A stretch of 64,000 nt of DNA, from NCBI GenBank assembly GCA_027451905.1, contig DAIDHV010000007.1, positions 62,001 to 126,000 of the forward strand, given 5' to 3'. The position numbers were made by a program, and so were the translations under genes. The notes beneath the pieces were generated by a model. It saw only the letters and a list, made by a program, of their open reading frames with translations, was not told where the DNA came from and made no database searches. Below, piece by piece: positions 34,545-43,122 of this stretch; positions within the stretch are counted from its first letter, which is position 1, and each line of letters starts with the position of its first letter. The stretch is from Armatimonadota bacterium (GTDB lineage: Bacteria > Armatimonadota > Fimbriimonadia > Fimbriimonadales > Fimbriimonadaceae).

Positions 34545-35978
34545 ATGATTGAAGAGAGTCAACCAGATTCAGAAAAAATTTCCAAAACAGTTTGGATTGT
34601 TCTCGCTTTCATCCTTCTTACCCACTTTGCACTTGCCAACTTTTATGCGTCTGTAACCCCTTATAGACAATCAGGAATCGACCTATCCATGAGAGGCGCC
34701 AAAATAGCCGATATCGGTGCTCCTGATGAGCGAGCTCATGCAAACTATGTTCAGTGGATTTTGGATGGCAAAGGTTGGCCAGTTCTTGACCTTGCCAAAA
34801 TGAAGTCTGATCCAGTTTTTAGGGCCGAAGAGTATGAAAGTCACCAACCTCCCCTTTACTATCTGATCGAAGCAGCAACCGCCAAAGTCTCAGGAGTTGA
34901 CCAGGTCAGACAACAAAGGGCAAAGCTGCCTCTACGATTTCCAAATACAATTTTTGGTGCCGCAACCGTGGCCGGGGTTTTCTTTTTGGCAGTTTGGGCG
35001 TTTTCCGACCCCGTCATTGGCCTTCTTGCCGCCCTAGTGCCGGCTTTACTGCCGATGAGCACTGCTCTCAGCGGTGCCATTAGCAATGATCCCCTTTTAA
35101 TCTGCCTATCCACTTGGGCGCTGTCGGTTATGGTTCACTGCCTAAAGAATGGATGGACCAACCGCAAGATTCTTGTGCTTGTCTTGTTGATTTCAGCCGC
35201 GTGTTGGACCAAGACGACAGGTCTACTCCTGATTCCAACAGTTTTGGTTGCTGCTTTTTTACCAACTCAAACCAAAATCAAGCCCTATCAGCTAGGGGCT
35301 GCCTGCCTGGGTTTTCTTGTGTTAACATCAGCTCTTTGGATTCACAACCAAATTCATTACGGTGATCCTTTTGCTGCTTCTGCCTTTAACAATGCCTTTT
35401 CTGACACTCCTCAGCACTCGATGATAAGTCAAGTTATCGCTACCCAAGGCGGCAATCCAACCATTGACTATTGGACAAAATGGGTTGGCTGGTGGACTTT
35501 CCGTTCATTCATCGGTGTGTTTGGGTACATGGACATCTGGCTCAATCGCTCAGGTTCTCCCTACCCAAGCCACAGCGATCCCAATTGGCTCTACTCTATT
35601 TGTCTTCTTGTTGGGCTTATTTTGGCTTTTGGCTGGTCTCAATATGTCAAGTCCGCTAAAGGAAAACAAGAAAATTCTGTCCACATTTCTTTGATCACTT
35701 TCTTTTTTTTAGTGACGGGCTCTTTCTTGGCGTTCAATAACCACTATTTTCAAGCTCAAGGTAGGTACTTGTATCCTGCGATCGGGCCGATATCGGTAGG
35801 TCTTGCCCTTGGGGCGTTTCAATTCTTCAGACACAGAAAATGGACGGCAGTGATTCTGCTTGCCATAGGCTTGACGTACCTGCAGTTTGATGCAGTGACG
35901 ACGGTTCCCCACCAGTTTTCCAAGCGGATTGTAATGACTGCCCCCCCTCAATCCGTCTACACTATGAAAACAACGTGA
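34545..35978 (+). CDS. Membrane glycosyltransferase, GT39/ArnT-like (or DUF2142)
   Basis: A 477-residue protein with about 11 hydrophobic helices. The first extracytoplasmic loop holds DERAHANYVQWILDG and the EYESHQPPLYYLIEA motif, typical of GT-C enzymes that use polyprenyl-phosphate sugars, with the acidic DE as probable catalytic residues. It would transfer a sugar on the periplasmic side. The stop overlaps the sigma-factor start (GTGA), an unusual pairing that may be only coincident. Substrate unknown. Confidence 0.75.
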   Translation: MIEESQPDSEKISKTVWIVLAFILLTHFALANFYASVTPYRQSGIDLSMRGAKIADIGAPDERAHANYVQWILDGKGWPVLDLAKMKSDPVFRAEEYESHQPPLYYLIEAATAKVSGVDQVRQQRAKLPLRFPNTIFGAATVAGVFFLAVWAFSDPVIGLLAALVPALLPMSTALSGAISNDPLLICLSTWALSVMVHCLKNGWTNRKILVLVLLISAACWTKTTGLLLIPTVLVAAFLPTQTKIKPYQLGAACLGFLVLTSALWIHNQIHYGDPFAASAFNNAFSDTPQHSMISQVIATQGGNPTIDYWTKWVGWWTFRSFIGVFGYMDIWLNRSGSPYPSHSDPNWLYSICLLVGLILAFGWSQYVKSAKGKQENSVHISLITFFFLVTGSFLAFNNHYFQAQGRYLYPAIGPISVGLALGAFQFFRHRKWTAVILLAIGLTYLQFDAVTTVPHQFSKRIVMTAPPQSVYTMKTT

Positions 35979-36559
35979 TAACTTTGAAATCAGCCATTGC
36001 TGAGGAATCAATATCGTGTGAACGATTTGATTCAGATTCAATTTTAGTGGACCGCACATTGGCAGGCGATCCTCTGGCTTTTGAATCGTTATTTCAACTC
36101 TATCATGGAAAAGTTTTTGCAATTGCCCATAGCGTGCTTTTAGACAAGGATGAGGCGGAAGACGCAGTTCAAGAGATTTTTGCCCTTGTCTTTAGAAACC
36201 TATCAAAATTTGACCGTCGATCTAAATTCAGCACTTGGCTTTTTCGGCTAGCGGTGAATCGATCCATTCAAGAATCTAGAAAGAGCAAAAGAAGAAGGGT
36301 TTCGCTTGATCTTGACGTGATCTTAGAGCAGCCAGCCCACGTTCCAGAAGTCTCACCAATTTGCGGCCAAGTTGAAGAGGCCCTCGCAAAAATCCCGCCA
36401 GCCGATCGCGCCATCCTTGCCATGTTTTACTGGGAAGAGTTTTCACTCAGTGAAATTGCCCAGAGCCTAGGTTGCCGAGAAAACGCTGCGAAAACAAGAC
36501 TTTACCGGGCAAGGGAAAGATTCCGGTCTTGCTACATTGAGGAGGGTGAAGATGTCTAA
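35975..36559 (+). CDS. ECF-type RNA polymerase sigma factor
   Basis: A 194-residue sigma-70 relative with only regions 2 and 4. Region 2 spans about residues 28-100 (DPLAFESLFQLYHGKVF, DEAEDAVQEIFALVF, FSTWLFRLAVNRSIQE). Region 4 spans about 130-188 (KIPPADRAILAMFYWEEFSLSEIA, ENAAKTRLYRARERF). It directs polymerase to a small regulon, usually in response to an envelope signal. The GTG start overlaps the preceding stop. The next gene starts inside its 3' end and encodes a single-pass membrane protein that is probably its anti-sigma partner. Confidence 0.93.
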   Translation: MITLKSAIAEESISCERFDSDSILVDRTLAGDPLAFESLFQLYHGKVFAIAHSVLLDKDEAEDAVQEIFALVFRNLSKFDRRSKFSTWLFRLAVNRSIQESRKSKRRRVSLDLDVILEQPAHVPEVSPICGQVEEALAKIPPADRAILAMFYWEEFSLSEIAQSLGCRENAAKTRLYRARERFRSCYIEEGEDV

Positions 36560-37451
36560 AATTCCTGCTGATGTAGATGAACTGATGTGGACGATTGCCG
36601 AAAGCAATAATTCTCAGTCCATTCGAGAGTTTGGCAGCCGATTTCCCGAGCTGCGGCCCGAGCTTCTTAAGCGGATCAAAGTCCTTGCCGAGTTCAAGGG
36701 TGCCAAATCAAAAGTGTCTCTTGCAGAACCAAGCCATTTCCACCGTACCAAACTAAAGGCCAATGCCAAAGGAATTTCTTGGAGATTAGCGGCTGCCACC
36801 GGTGCTCTCACCGTGTTGGTCATTGCAGGCTTAGCTATGGCAGCATTGAATTTGAACCACGCTCCTTCCAATAAAGAAGTCGCCTCTGCTATTCAAAATC
36901 CTGGACACCCTTCTCCGGAAACTAACCAGCAGGCAAATGTAAGTCCAAATGTTGTTTATCGGTCAAAGCTGCCTCAAGCCAGCCCTACCCCCAGTCAACC
37001 GCAGCCAAGCAGTGTCCCCAACGATTCTTCACACCTTTCTCAGCCGCTTCTGTTGCCTAGCGGAGCCGTTGGACCCGAAGGCACCGAGTACCAAGTTTCA
37101 GCAAGGCATAAACCAATTACGGTTGATATCCAAAATGCCAAACTTTCCGATGCTCTCGCTTTGCTTGCGGCACAAGCAAAATTGCGCATTCAGGTGGCTC
37201 CCGGATTAAAAGATCAAATGGTTTCGCTTAGCTATCAGCAAGAATCGCCAAGAGACATCTTGAAAGATCTCGGCGCTAAATACGGATTTACTCCCTTTTA
37301 CCAAGGCAAGGGTTTGTATATCATCATCCCTGCCAGAGCAAATCCTAGTCACGGGAGAGCAACCCACACCTCAAATTCAGGCTCAAATTTCCAAAAGGAA
37401 CCAGCTAGCTTGCCAACCATTGGGCAGAATGGAACAAACGGCGGCAATTAA
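36552..37451 (+). CDS. Single-pass membrane protein with secretin/TonB short N-terminal-type domain, putative anti-sigma factor
   Basis: About 299 residues. A cytoplasmic part (1-76) of helical, charged character is followed by one membrane helix (about 77-100, WRLAAATGALTVLVIAGLAMAAL), a Pro/Ser/Gln-rich linker (105-180), and a periplasmic domain (about 185-257). That domain, ITVDIQNAKLSDALALLAAQAKLRI and PRDILKDLGAKYGFTPFYQG, matches the STN fold found at the N-terminus of secretins and TonB-dependent transducers. ATG 36552 has a perfect AGGAGG 6 nt upstream inside the sigma gene, so the pair is coupled. An anti-sigma role is inferred from position; no zinc-binding HxxxCxxC motif is present. 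Confidence 0.7.
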   Translation: MSKIPADVDELMWTIAESNNSQSIREFGSRFPELRPELLKRIKVLAEFKGAKSKVSLAEPSHFHRTKLKANAKGISWRLAAATGALTVLVIAGLAMAALNLNHAPSNKEVASAIQNPGHPSPETNQQANVSPNVVYRSKLPQASPTPSQPQPSSVPNDSSHLSQPLLLPSGAVGPEGTEYQVSARHKPITVDIQNAKLSDALALLAAQAKLRIQVAPGLKDQMVSLSYQQESPRDILKDLGAKYGFTPFYQGKGLYIIIPARANPSHGRATHTSNSGSNFQKEPASLPTIGQNGTNGGN

Positions 37452-37456
37452 GGATT

Positions 37457-37485
37457 TTAACAAGAACGAGGCATTTCGCTATACT
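37457..37485 (+). promoter_or_regulatory. Sigma-70 promoter of the zinc-ribbon membrane protein gene
   Basis: TTAACA (37457-37462), a 17-nt spacer and TATACT (37480-37485) form a near-consensus promoter. The expected start, about 37492, leaves a leader of only about 10 nt before ATG 37502 and no Shine-Dalgarno. Confidence 0.7.
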
Positions 37486-37501
37486 GGTTTAAGTCTTAGC
37501 C

Positions 37502-38230
37502 ATGCCATCTCCTACCCGCAGCACTGACCTGATCGAAATGTTCGCCGAGCGAGCCATTTATTTCCTATTTGGAGGAGTGGTCTGTTTAATTGTGTGGTTT
37601 ATTTTATGGCACTGGCGCGGATCCGGATCGTACGATGCCCTCAGCCATATTTTCTTACTGTTTGGAGTGATTCTTGTCGTTTCGAGTCTATGGGGGATGA
37701 TGCAAATCAGAACAGTCAAGTTTCATCACGTCAAATGCCCTTTCTGCAACACCGTGAACGACCTGACCGACGCCCCAACCGAGGATTTTCACTGCGTTAA
37801 GTGCAGCCGGATGATTCCGATCGAAAACGGTGAGGTCATGAGTGTCTCTCAGGTTCAGTGCGGTTACTGCCAAACCCTCAACTATTACAGTGCAAAAACT
37901 GAGATTTTAATTTGTGAAGAGTGTGACCACGAAATCCCGATTTCCCAAGATGAAGAAGGGCGGCCCACAAAATCAATTCCTAAAGCCTTCAAAATAACCG
38001 ACGACGACGCTCTTTACAGCTTGGTTTTGACCGAACCAGGCAAAAACTCAGAAGAAATGATTGCAACCTTGCAGCAGATGCTTGCACTGAACCGAAATCA
38101 AGTCAAAGACATCCTAGAAGGATTGCCAGCAACCCTCCTTACTGGCATAAATCGAAGGAAGGCAGAGATGCTTCAGGCTCAACTCTCCATCCACGGTGCA
38201 ACCGCAGAAATTTCTGCAATGGAATTCTAG
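37502..38230 (+). CDS. Membrane zinc-ribbon protein with C-terminal ribosomal-L7/L12-like domain
   Basis: A 242-residue protein. Two membrane helices (about 18-37 and 45-66) are followed by two CxxC-x(n)-CxxC ribbons (CPFC/CVKC at about 79-101; CGYC/CEEC at about 120-141). The C-terminal domain (about 169-240) resembles that of L7/L12: a strand YSLVLTEPGKN, then helices with VKDILEGLPATLL and RRKAEMLQAQLSIHGATAEI, in the same order as in L12 (VKDLVE...KEEAEEIKKKLEEAGA). A few bacterial zinc-ribbon proteins carry such a tail; its role is unknown. It is transcribed on its own from a good promoter. Confidence 0.75.
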   Translation: MPSPTRSTDLIEMFAERAIYFLFGGVVCLIVWFILWHWRGSGSYDALSHIFLLFGVILVVSSLWGMMQIRTVKFHHVKCPFCNTVNDLTDAPTEDFHCVKCSRMIPIENGEVMSVSQVQCGYCQTLNYYSAKTEILICEECDHEIPISQDEEGRPTKSIPKAFKITDDDALYSLVLTEPGKNSEEMIATLQQMLALNRNQVKDILEGLPATLLTGINRRKAEMLQAQLSIHGATAEISAMEF

Positions 38231-38351
38231 TTAGAAAATGGACTCCTGAGGTATTGTTAATGGGCAATACTGGGCACGAGTTCTCTTTTGCCAGGCCTCA
38301 CCCTGATCCCAAAACAATGACGTTACAACGAGATTGGTGGCTATAACTAGG

Positions 38352-41300
38352 ATGACAAAACAACTAAAGCTGACACTTCTTTTCTTGCTAGGGCTTCTGA
38401 TGCCCCTTTCCGCTAGAGCCGATGACGGGAATGTTTATATTCCGCTAAGTTCCGGCGACAAAGAGTATTTGTACATTGCCCTTGGCTGCGCGGTGATCTC
38501 AATCATTACCGGCCTGCTCCTCCGAGCTTCTGTTCTGAAACTGCCTGCAGGTTCAGAAGCCATGCAAAGCGTTGGCAAAGCCATCCGAGAGGGCGCACTT
38601 GCCTATCTGAAAACGCAAGTGCGCACGATGGCTCTTTTTGTTCTTGCCATTGCCATCAGTCTGTTCTTCCTCTTTAAAAATACTTATGGCTTAACCGATG
38701 CCGTCAAAGTAGCGGTTTGCTTCATTTTTGGGGTGACTTGTTCTTATGCGGCTGGCTTTACCGGAATGTTGGTTGCGGTTGATGGCAATATGAGAACTGC
38801 CAATGCAGCTCTCACCTCCTACCGTCGGTCTCTAACGACTGCATTTCGATCGGGTGCCGTCACTGGGTTCATGACTGTGGGGCTTGGTCTTTTCGGAGCC
38901 TGCGTTATCTTTTTGTTTGCCGGCCAATCAGCAATGCGGCTACTGGTCGGCTTTGGATTTGGAAGTTCCTTAGCCGCTCTCTTTATGAGGGTGGGAGGTG
39001 GAATCTTTACCAAGGCGGCCGACGTCGGCGCGGACTTGGTTGGCAAGGTCGAAGCCGGAATCCCGGAAGACGATCCTAGGAACCCAGCTGTTATCGCAGA
39101 TAACGTTGGAGATAATGTTGGTGACTGCGCGGGCATGGCTGCCGACGTTTTTGAATCCTATTCGGTCATGCTGGTTGCTTCTATTGTTCTTGGAGCCGCC
39201 ACTGCAACCGCGTTCGATAGCCAAGTTTGGATCAAATTCATCCTCTTCGCTTTTCTTGTTTGTGGCATCGGCATCTTAGCTTCAATCATCGGCGTCTTCA
39301 TGGTTCGGGGTTCGGACAACCTCGATTCTGATCCAATTGTTAGCATCAGAAAAGGGTTCTATGCAGCAGCAGTCGTCGCTATTTTTGGAATTCTCATTGG
39401 TGCATTCTTGCTTTTTGGAGGCAATAAAGGCATCGAAACAAGCCGTTTGGTTTCCATTGACCAGATGCAGCAAACAGAATTCAAAACGATTCTCGCATTC
39501 AGAAGGGCCCTCGCCAAGAAAGAGAAGGTTCCAACCTACGATATTCAGGCCCAAGAATTGGCAAACCTGCCTGGCATCAATAAGCTTGGGTACTCAAAAG
39601 ATGAAATCCAAGCTTCCTTAAATAGTGCCCTTACCTTTGATGACGAATCTGCACCGAAGCCAATCAATCTTAGTAACTACAGACCAGTAGATTTTAACGA
39701 CTCTTCAAACCCAATCCTGCATTACACGGTTTCTATCCAGGCGGTCAACCCCAACTCAAAGCCGACCATAGAGTCTTTTAGGGACGCTTACTCACAAGAT
39801 ACCGGTGGTTTGGGTCGATACAAGCCTTTGCCAATCAATGTTTACAAACTTGCGGTGATCCCCAAGCCAGCTCCTGGTCAAAAACCAGTAGCCAAGGTGT
39901 TCACAGCCGGTCCGGTTCAAGACTCGATCATGAAGGCGTTGATCAGCCAGGCGGAAACAACTGGCCAAGCAACCATCCATATCGAAGAGACTTACCCATG
40001 CACGTTTTACTACAATCCGGCTAACGACAAGATTGCCATTGGAATCGATGGCCCTTTTGAGCCGACCACCCTCGCCAAGCAAGCGATTGGATATTTCAAG
40101 GTCAAGCCAGAAGTTCTCCAAGAGATTTCGCAAGACATGACTGCCCTTGCCAATAAAAAGCAGCCGCCTCAGTTTGCAGTTGACTTTGCCCAAATTCAAC
40201 ACAAGACATTGCCTTTTTGGCTGATTTGCCTGCCGGTGCTCTTTGGCATTTTCCTCGCCTTCGGGATCGAAAAGCTAACTGACTATTACGTGTCGACAAC
40301 CAAGAAGCCAGTTCAAGAAGTTGCCGGTGTCTCAAGCGCAGGGGCGGCGCCAATGATCATCCAAGGCTTTAGCTATGCGATGGAATCCAGCGTGTTCATG
40401 GTCCTCTCTGTGGTTATTGCTCTGTTACTGCCGCTTTGGATATTTAGTCCCGCTGAATTTGGAACCTACGTTCTAAGCTTCTATGGCATTGCTTTAGTTG
40501 GGCTCGGACTGCTCACCACAACCGGATTCATTTTGGCGATGGACACCTTTGGACCGATATCCGATAATGCCCAAGGCGTCTTTGAGATGTCAAAGGCGGG
40601 TGAAGGAAATCCCAATGGCCACAAAGCTGTTCAGCGGCTGGATGCGGCTGGAAACACGACCAAGGCCCTAACCAAGGGGTTTGCCATCTGCACTGCCGTC
40701 ATTGCCGCAGTCGCCCTCTTCCACTCATACTTAGAGGGTGCAAACCTTAGCGCTATCGGTTTGCGGCTAGATTATCCCGAAATCTTTCTTGGGGTTCTCA
40801 TCGGCGGCGCGGCGCCCTATTTGTTCTCTGCATTTTCAATCAACGCAGTTGGCAGATCTGCTTTTCGGCTGATTCAAGAAGTTAGGCGGCAATTCCATAG
40901 CGATCCCGGCATTATGAAGGGAACATCTAAGCCTAACTATGCGGCTTGTGTCAGCATTGTCACTGCCGCCGCCCAGAGAGAGCTGCTTGGCCCCGGCATT
41001 TTAGCGATATTCTTACCAATTGCAGTTGGATTTGGGTTTTCGATCGGAAAGCCAGCCACTGAAATTGCGGGAAATTATTACAATCTGGCTGGTGCAGAGG
41101 CTTTAGGTGGATTTCTAGCTGGTGCGATCCTTAGCGGTCAGCTCATGGCGGTGCTGCTAGCCAATTCAGGCGGAATCTGGGACAATTCCAAAAAGCTTAT
41201 CGAAGATGGAATGTTTGGCGGTAAAGGAACCGAAGCCCATAAGGCAAGCGTGATTTGCGATACCGTTGGTGATCCGTTCAAAGATACGGCGGGGCCTGCC

Positions 41301-41510
41301 CTCAACCCTCTTATCAAGGTTATGAACTTGGTAAGCCTTTTGATGGCGCCCACCATTATCTTGCCCTTAGGAAACATCACTCTATCTATCATCACCTTGG
41401 TTTGTGTTGCGGCCCTGACCTTTGCTCTTGTGTTCTCAAAGAAAGGGTCACTCTCTGATGACTTAAATAAAGAAAGCCATGCTCAGTATGATCCAGCCGT
41501 AACCGAATGA
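38352..41510 (+). CDS. hppA: Membrane-bound proton-pumping pyrophosphatase, K+-insensitive, with large inserted domain
   Basis: Hydrolyses pyrophosphate to pump protons. Substrate motifs are exact: DVGADLVGKVEAG (about residue 224), the ADNVGDNVGDCAGM block, GPISDNAQGVFEMS and DTVGDPFKDTAGPALNP. GNTTKALTK (Lys771) has the Lys of potassium-independent enzymes, where potassium-dependent ones have Ala. At about 1052 aa it is 300 longer than usual: residues about 356-616 are a soluble beta-rich insertion between helices 7 and 8, on the outer side by topology. A signal-peptide-like N-terminus (LPLSARADDG) is also extra. ATG 38352 is preferred; TATAAC lies 4 nt before it. GTG 38334 is the alternative. 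Confidence 0.93.
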   Translation: MTKQLKLTLLFLLGLLMPLSARADDGNVYIPLSSGDKEYLYIALGCAVISIITGLLLRASVLKLPAGSEAMQSVGKAIREGALAYLKTQVRTMALFVLAIAISLFFLFKNTYGLTDAVKVAVCFIFGVTCSYAAGFTGMLVAVDGNMRTANAALTSYRRSLTTAFRSGAVTGFMTVGLGLFGACVIFLFAGQSAMRLLVGFGFGSSLAALFMRVGGGIFTKAADVGADLVGKVEAGIPEDDPRNPAVIADNVGDNVGDCAGMAADVFESYSVMLVASIVLGAATATAFDSQVWIKFILFAFLVCGIGILASIIGVFMVRGSDNLDSDPIVSIRKGFYAAAVVAIFGILIGAFLLFGGNKGIETSRLVSIDQMQQTEFKTILAFRRALAKKEKVPTYDIQAQELANLPGINKLGYSKDEIQASLNSALTFDDESAPKPINLSNYRPVDFNDSSNPILHYTVSIQAVNPNSKPTIESFRDAYSQDTGGLGRYKPLPINVYKLAVIPKPAPGQKPVAKVFTAGPVQDSIMKALISQAETTGQATIHIEETYPCTFYYNPANDKIAIGIDGPFEPTTLAKQAIGYFKVKPEVLQEISQDMTALANKKQPPQFAVDFAQIQHKTLPFWLICLPVLFGIFLAFGIEKLTDYYVSTTKKPVQEVAGVSSAGAAPMIIQGFSYAMESSVFMVLSVVIALLLPLWIFSPAEFGTYVLSFYGIALVGLGLLTTTGFILAMDTFGPISDNAQGVFEMSKAGEGNPNGHKAVQRLDAAGNTTKALTKGFAICTAVIAAVALFHSYLEGANLSAIGLRLDYPEIFLGVLIGGAAPYLFSAFSINAVGRSAFRLIQEVRRQFHSDPGIMKGTSKPNYAACVSIVTAAAQRELLGPGILAIFLPIAVGFGFSIGKPATEIAGNYYNLAGAEALGGFLAGAILSGQLMAVLLANSGGIWDNSKKLIEDGMFGGKGTEAHKASVICDTVGDPFKDTAGPALNPLIKVMNLVSLLMAPTIILPLGNITLSIITLVCVAALTFALVFSKKGSLSDDLNKESHAQYDPAVTE

Positions 41511-41532
41511 CGCTGATTGGAACCAATTAGCG
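41511..41532 (+). terminator. Hairpin directly after hppA
   Basis: CGCTGATTG and CAATTAGCG pair over 9 bp (one G-U) around a 4-nt loop, starting right after the hppA stop. There is no T run after it, so it may be a Rho-dependent or processing signal and not an intrinsic terminator. Confidence 0.4.
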
Positions 41533-41566
41533 GTAAGTTGGATTACAATAGAGAAGGTGTTACTTT

Positions 41567-41815
41567 ATGGGAATGTCAGTTGAAGATTTAAGAGCCTCAA
41601 AATTTGCACGAAGCTTATTTGCAAAGCGGGGTCTTGACGTCACCCGATGTGACATTCGGGTGAACCACGGCGTTTGCTATATTCGAGGTCAAGTTCAACG
41701 AATGAGCGGGATTGTGATCAATGACCTTGAAGCTGAGCTAGAGAATTGTGCCAAGGTCTTAAGAGGCAGGTCCGAGATTAAAGACGTTGTGCTAGACGTG
41801 GCTATTCGGCGTTAA
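41567..41815 (+). CDS. Small BON-like domain protein
   Basis: An 82-residue protein. A short N-terminal helix is followed by a beta-alpha-beta unit with DIRVNHGVCYIRGQVQRM and, at the end, RSEIKDVVLDVAIRR. This strand pattern (a Gly-containing V-x-L-x-G-x-V turn, then a helix and a strand ending in D-V) is that of BON domains, though an extra stretch lies between. No signal peptide is seen, so it is probably cytoplasmic. AGAAGG (41550-41555) precedes the ATG. It converges on folC with a 4-nt overlap. Confidence 0.6.
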   Translation: MGMSVEDLRASKFARSLFAKRGLDVTRCDIRVNHGVCYIRGQVQRMSGIVINDLEAELENCAKVLRGRSEIKDVVLDVAIRR

Positions 41816-43107
41816 TCTTCCCAATCTAGGTGTAGTTCCCTGATTGCTTCTCCAACCAAGTAAAAGCTTCCTGTTACCAAAATAGGAAGTTCTTCTTGGT
41901 CTGCACGATCCATTGCAAGCTTGATTGCATCATCAAGAGAGCCTGCCTGAAGGACGGGAATGGCCAAGCTCTCAGCTATGTCAAAAACTTCTTGCCGGGG
42001 CCGCGAACGATGGTAATGAATCGGTGGCACGATCAGCAGGTCAGTAAGAGGAGCAAGTACTTTGTAGAATTGCTCTGGTAGATGCCCTTGAACCATGTTA
42101 GAAATGACGACTGTCCTCTTACTTGTCAGGTCAGGATCACTAAGGAAGGACGCAGCCAAAGATTCCACGCTGTCTCCATTGTGGGCACCGTCAAAAATCC
42201 ACTGAGTTTTACCAATTCTCTCCTTCTGATACCGGCCTGGTAAGAAAGCTTCTTGTGCGGCAAATTCCACCATTGATTGATTGACTTCCCTGCCGCTTGC
42301 AAGCAAACTGCTGATGGCTAAGGCAAAGTTATGAGGTTGCCAGTTGCTGGTTAACTTCTTGGGTATCGCATTAGAATAGCTGCCCCATCGAGACTGGTAG
42401 TTTCCATTATCATCAATCCTAAAATCAACTTCCTCTTCATAAATTGGCGATGCCAATTCGTTTGCTCTTCCCACAATAACTTCCCTTGCTTCCGCAGGAA
42501 GTTTGCCGATAACAATCGGCCTTTCAGGCTTAATAATTCCTGCTTTCTCAGATGCAATTTCGGCTAGAGAGTTGCCTAAGATGGCTTGGTGATCGAGTCC
42601 AATGCTAGAAATGGTGCTGCAGGTAGAGGTCACTACGTTAGTGGCATCCAATCTTCCACCAAGACCGGTTTCTAGAGCAACAGATTGGCAGCCCTTTTGG
42701 GCCCATGCCACAAACCCCATAGCGGTCTTGAACTCAAACTCAGTGATGCCTCCAAATTCTGTGCTGGACATTGATTCCGCCACCGGCTGGATCTGTTCCA
42801 CTAAGCTGGCAAAGTCCTCTTTTGATAACAGTCGGATTCCAATTTGGATTCTTTCCCGAGGGTCAACCACGTAAGGGCTAAAAAAGGCCCCAATGTTCTT
42901 GTCTTGTGCATAAAGCAGATACTGCAAAAAGGTGGTTGTTGACCCCTTGCCATTTGTTCCCGCGACATGAAAATAATCGCGAACGGGAGCTTTGAGGTCA
43001 TTTTGCAAACCAAGCCGAGCACAAAATTCCTCCATGCGGTCAAGACCAAGCCTCCAGCCACGTGGTTCTAAGGAAGCCACGTAAGCTAGAGCCTGCTGGT
43101 AGGTCAT
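41812..43107 (-). CDS. folC: Dihydrofolate synthase / folylpolyglutamate synthase
   Basis: Adds glutamate to dihydropteroate and then to folates, using ATP. The Mur-ligase fold is clear: the P-loop GTNGKGSTTTFLQ (about residue 50), SPYVVDPRERIQI, ALETGLGGRLDATNVV and SIGLDHQAILG, with DGAHNGDSVESLA in the C-terminal domain. Length, 431 aa, is normal. It lies 15 nt after the aminotransferase gene, on the same strand and likely in the same transcript. Confidence 0.94.
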   Translation of the reverse strand: MTYQQALAYVASLEPRGWRLGLDRMEEFCARLGLQNDLKAPVRDYFHVAGTNGKGSTTTFLQYLLYAQDKNIGAFFSPYVVDPRERIQIGIRLLSKEDFASLVEQIQPVAESMSSTEFGGITEFEFKTAMGFVAWAQKGCQSVALETGLGGRLDATNVVTSTCSTISSIGLDHQAILGNSLAEIASEKAGIIKPERPIVIGKLPAEAREVIVGRANELASPIYEEEVDFRIDDNGNYQSRWGSYSNAIPKKLTSNWQPHNFALAISSLLASGREVNQSMVEFAAQEAFLPGRYQKERIGKTQWIFDGAHNGDSVESLAASFLSDPDLTSKRTVVISNMVQGHLPEQFYKVLAPLTDLLIVPPIHYHRSRPRQEVFDIAESLAIPVLQAGSLDDAIKLAMDRADQEELPILVTGSFYLVGEAIRELHLDWED

Positions 43108-43122
43108 AATCTAGAACTCGAT

